Source of the DNA: Taibaiella sp. | GTDB taxonomy: Bacteria; Bacteroidota; Bacteroidia; Chitinophagales; Chitinophagaceae | Length of the DNA: 7,768 nucleotides | Assembly (NCBI GenBank): GCA_019454705.1 | Contig: JACFNS010000102.1 | Location: 1 to 7,768 of the forward strand | Direction of reading: 5' to 3' | Part shown: piece after piece, positions 7,001 to 7,768 of the stretch | Layout of the letters: each line of letters begins with the position of its first letter | Numbering within the stretch: position 1 is the first letter of the stretch | The notes under the pieces: model-generated | What the model saw: the letters and a program-made list of their open reading frames with translations, nothing else | Databases searched by the model: none | Told to the model about the DNA's origin: nothing | Position numbers and translations under genes: made by a program

Positions 7001-7137
7001 TTCTCATCAAAGAACTCATAGACACTTTTAATAAGTACGAGAAAATTAATATCGAAATTGAGTATATTGACAAGCAATTACCTCAAACCGGAACGACTGT
7101 AGTAATCAGGATTAAAAACTTTACCCATGCCCAATAA
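4057..7137 (+). CDS. Propeller/Y_Y_Y sensor histidine kinase, LytS/YpdA (His_kinase) type
   Basis: This 1026-residue membrane sensor kinase has an N-terminal signal sequence: a hydrophobic run at about 20-33 with A-G-A|Q as likely cleavage after residue 36. Two clear two-component-propeller repeats follow at about 49-79 ('MGYLWLGTTDGVYRYNG') and 90-119 ('RGRIWL'). A long weakly conserved region to about 670 shows only degenerate blade motifs, such as 'DNYGNLII'. Then come a Y_Y_Y-type Ig-like domain (about 672-766), the pre-membrane 'EWWQT', and one transmembrane helix at 777-796. The cytoplasmic core has phospho-acceptor His826 in 'SQINPHFIFNSLS', the N box 'LVENALNHG' (919-927) and the G box 'D957-x-G-I-G-R'. 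It probably senses an extracellular or periplasmic ligand and passes phosphate to the overlapping LytTR regulator. The ATG at 4057 is the only ATG before the signal sequence. A TTG at 4105 would give a shorter, more typical signal peptide. The ligand is unknown. Confidence 0.93.
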   Translation: MILVKPYIWELNPVTQLPRLSALIVLLIICTWGAGAQIPAAYNINKYNGLSTNHVYCTLVDRMGYLWLGTTDGVYRYNGYTLRKYDYNDGLPNVDVWNLYEDKRGRIWLRSIAKGIGYLKDNRYHPVVVKSNGMNEVIYPAEFIDLDSILIFSQKNPLLQTQAWAFIRNDTIEFRQKAIMGYNSETIYFTQDKMIIANNDSTLYYPIAAALDTNLLKHTPVVRKFSTKHMGYLSSHNFSATVKNIRYFSNPGLDYIIILDLEKNAIKNISLSGNKNELIAHVFHNKDNIYALTNHNAYCINTYGTITDTISLSTEFPSASVYNFNATHFITDDLWGKCLSTNNNGSYINYPVLNGPKRHNIPLADYRHISGIDDTAGYWWNGLTNTISIVSNGVIKKNIRINKKVNVQKITPFNAEKSLLMTPNELYWLYNDGTIINFLSNVDSLYGLTSPPESFLNTFSSVRDIIVIDSTNFIFQGSAYVGCAHVTTDYKLRKVYTDIFDPERCKGMFYYPELDCYILYNNDKLILYNIRTKRKSIISPDLLKAIKIQRIEDIVPDNYGNLIIKDYNKLIIFNPCNGRFSTILDNYNFQNSFISVHGSTLSVAGIFGVLQCNTTPQGGVKNIHNYPNTKSLFYKYVYDVQFSRDNILLKTDNGTYIVCPDNTAGLKGSQNYRIVIDNSGRLGNIYDGDTLDVNQAINALGIDVIKPTGSGNLMIIYSVNGSNYTNTGYQLILPALKPGSYNTVSIIASDDSWRSKPIKFTIYIQPEWWQTQTAKRVILVLSLLAFIGFVYLVIVMTRRFVNRANERRNQRRELELKSIYSQINPHFIFNSLSTAQYFVKKNQNKEAFEHINQFSDLLRAYIKSSRAKYISIDEEIENLENYLQLQLTRFEEKFDYTIKVDKSVNPHKVKIPSLLLQPLVENALNHGIFHSDKKGNLSIIFKIDGQDKDTLVCIVDDDGIGRQKSKEMRGKIIRKADSYGTILIKELIDTFNKYEKINIEIEYIDKQLPQTGTTVVIRIKNFTHAQ

Positions 7138-7768
7138 CATCAGCTGTATCATTACCGATGATGAACCGAAAATGGTGGAACTGTTGGCCGATACCCTGGC
7201 CGAACTTTACCCCGAAATAGAAATAAAAGGAAAGTTTACTAATTGGAAACAAGCGCTAACCGGCATTCGCTCTCTTCAAGCAGATATACTGTTCCTGGAT
7301 ATTTCTATGCCCGAAAAAACTGGTTTCGACCTGCTGGAGCTAATGCCCAATCTCTCTGCCGAAGTGATTTTTGTGACCGCACATACAGAATTTGCAGTAG
7401 AGGCCTTCAACTTCGATGTATGCGGATATGTATTGAAACCCATAAACGATAAAGCCCTGGTAAAAGCCGTGGACAGGGCTATTGCACGCACTTTATTAAA
7501 GAGGAAAGCGGCATCTACTGAAAATAAAGAAACTAAGATAGGCATACCCGACGACGGAGGAATACGTTATGTAAATGTAAACGATATAATTTACTGCGAA
7601 TCGCAAAACAGGTACACCAAAGTAGTAACAACAGCCGGAGAAATTACCAGCTCTTACAATTTAGGACGGTACCAGGAAACACTGACGCAGGATTTTTTCT
7701 ACCAGATACACAGGTCTTTCATAGTCAACCTCAACCATGTAGCCCGCTATGACACCACAGGTTTTGCC
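7127..7768 (+). CDS. LytTR-family response regulator (C terminus cut by window edge)
   Basis: This is a LytR/AlgR-type response regulator: a receiver domain followed by a LytTR DNA-binding domain. The ATG at 7127 overlaps the kinase gene by 11 bases, so the pair is translationally coupled and almost surely cognate. 214 codons are visible. The receiver (about 5-120) has the acidic pair D11-D12, phospho-acceptor D58 in 'FLDISMP', T84 in 'FVTA' and K104 in 'LKP', so it looks fully active. A linker (about 122-140) leads to LytTR (about 141 onward) with 'NVNDIIYCESQNRYTKV' and the hallmark 'IHRSFIVNLNHV' (194-205). Related proteins are usually about 240-250 residues, so some 30 residues should lie beyond the window. 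It would bind direct repeats at target promoters as a dimer. The targets cannot be read here. Confidence 0.95.
   Translation, partial: MPNNISCIITDDEPKMVELLADTLAELYPEIEIKGKFTNWKQALTGIRSLQADILFLDISMPEKTGFDLLELMPNLSAEVIFVTAHTEFAVEAFNFDVCGYVLKPINDKALVKAVDRAIARTLLKRKAASTENKETKIGIPDDGGIRYVNVNDIIYCESQNRYTKVVTTAGEITSSYNLGRYQETLTQDFFYQIHRSFIVNLNHVARYDTTGFA

Noticed and set aside
7276..7545. Minus-strand open frame of 89 codons opposite the response regulator
   Set aside because: It lies antisense to a well-supported receiver domain, and its product has no recognisable features.

Overview
The window looks like a chromosomal segment from a Bacteroidota bacterium, probably Chitinophagales/Chitinophagaceae. 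That placement is an inference. It rests on a Bacteroidota-type promoter (TTG, 19 bases, TAACTTTG), the absence of strong Shine-Dalgarno sites, separate nuoC and nuoD genes, and a propeller/Y_Y_Y sensor kinase paired with a LytTR regulator.

Left part, minus strand (4006 down to 1): the start of a respiratory complex I operon. A promoter at 3977-4006 is followed in transcription order by nuoA, nuoB, nuoC, nuoD and nuoE. Two genes then follow at 3-4 base spacing: an AHSA1/SRPBCC-fold protein and the first 37 codons of a lipoprotein, cut by the window edge. NuoB, C and D form the connecting module that carries cluster N2 and the quinone site, NuoA is a membrane subunit, and NuoE carries the N1a-type 2Fe-2S cluster. 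All ligand residues I checked are present. No nuoF lies directly after nuoE; it may lie beyond base 1. The nuoD-nuoE gap is almost filled by two hairpins, and the nuoB-nuoC gap holds a long AT-rich inverted repeat.

Right part, plus strand (4057 to 7768): a divergently transcribed two-component pair. A 1026-residue membrane sensor histidine kinase has a periplasmic beta-propeller region, a Y_Y_Y domain, one transmembrane helix and a LytS/YpdA-type kinase core. It overlaps by 11 bases a LytTR response regulator that runs off the right edge. The kinase presumably phosphorylates this regulator. The signal and target genes cannot be read from the window, and no link to complex I is shown beyond adjacency.

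I see no mobile element, CRISPR array, tRNA or rRNA, and no gene-free stretch over 300 bases. No clearly new system is visible. The points most worth checking are the two extra genes after nuoE, the hairpin pair before nuoE, and the corrected nuoA start with its promoter.
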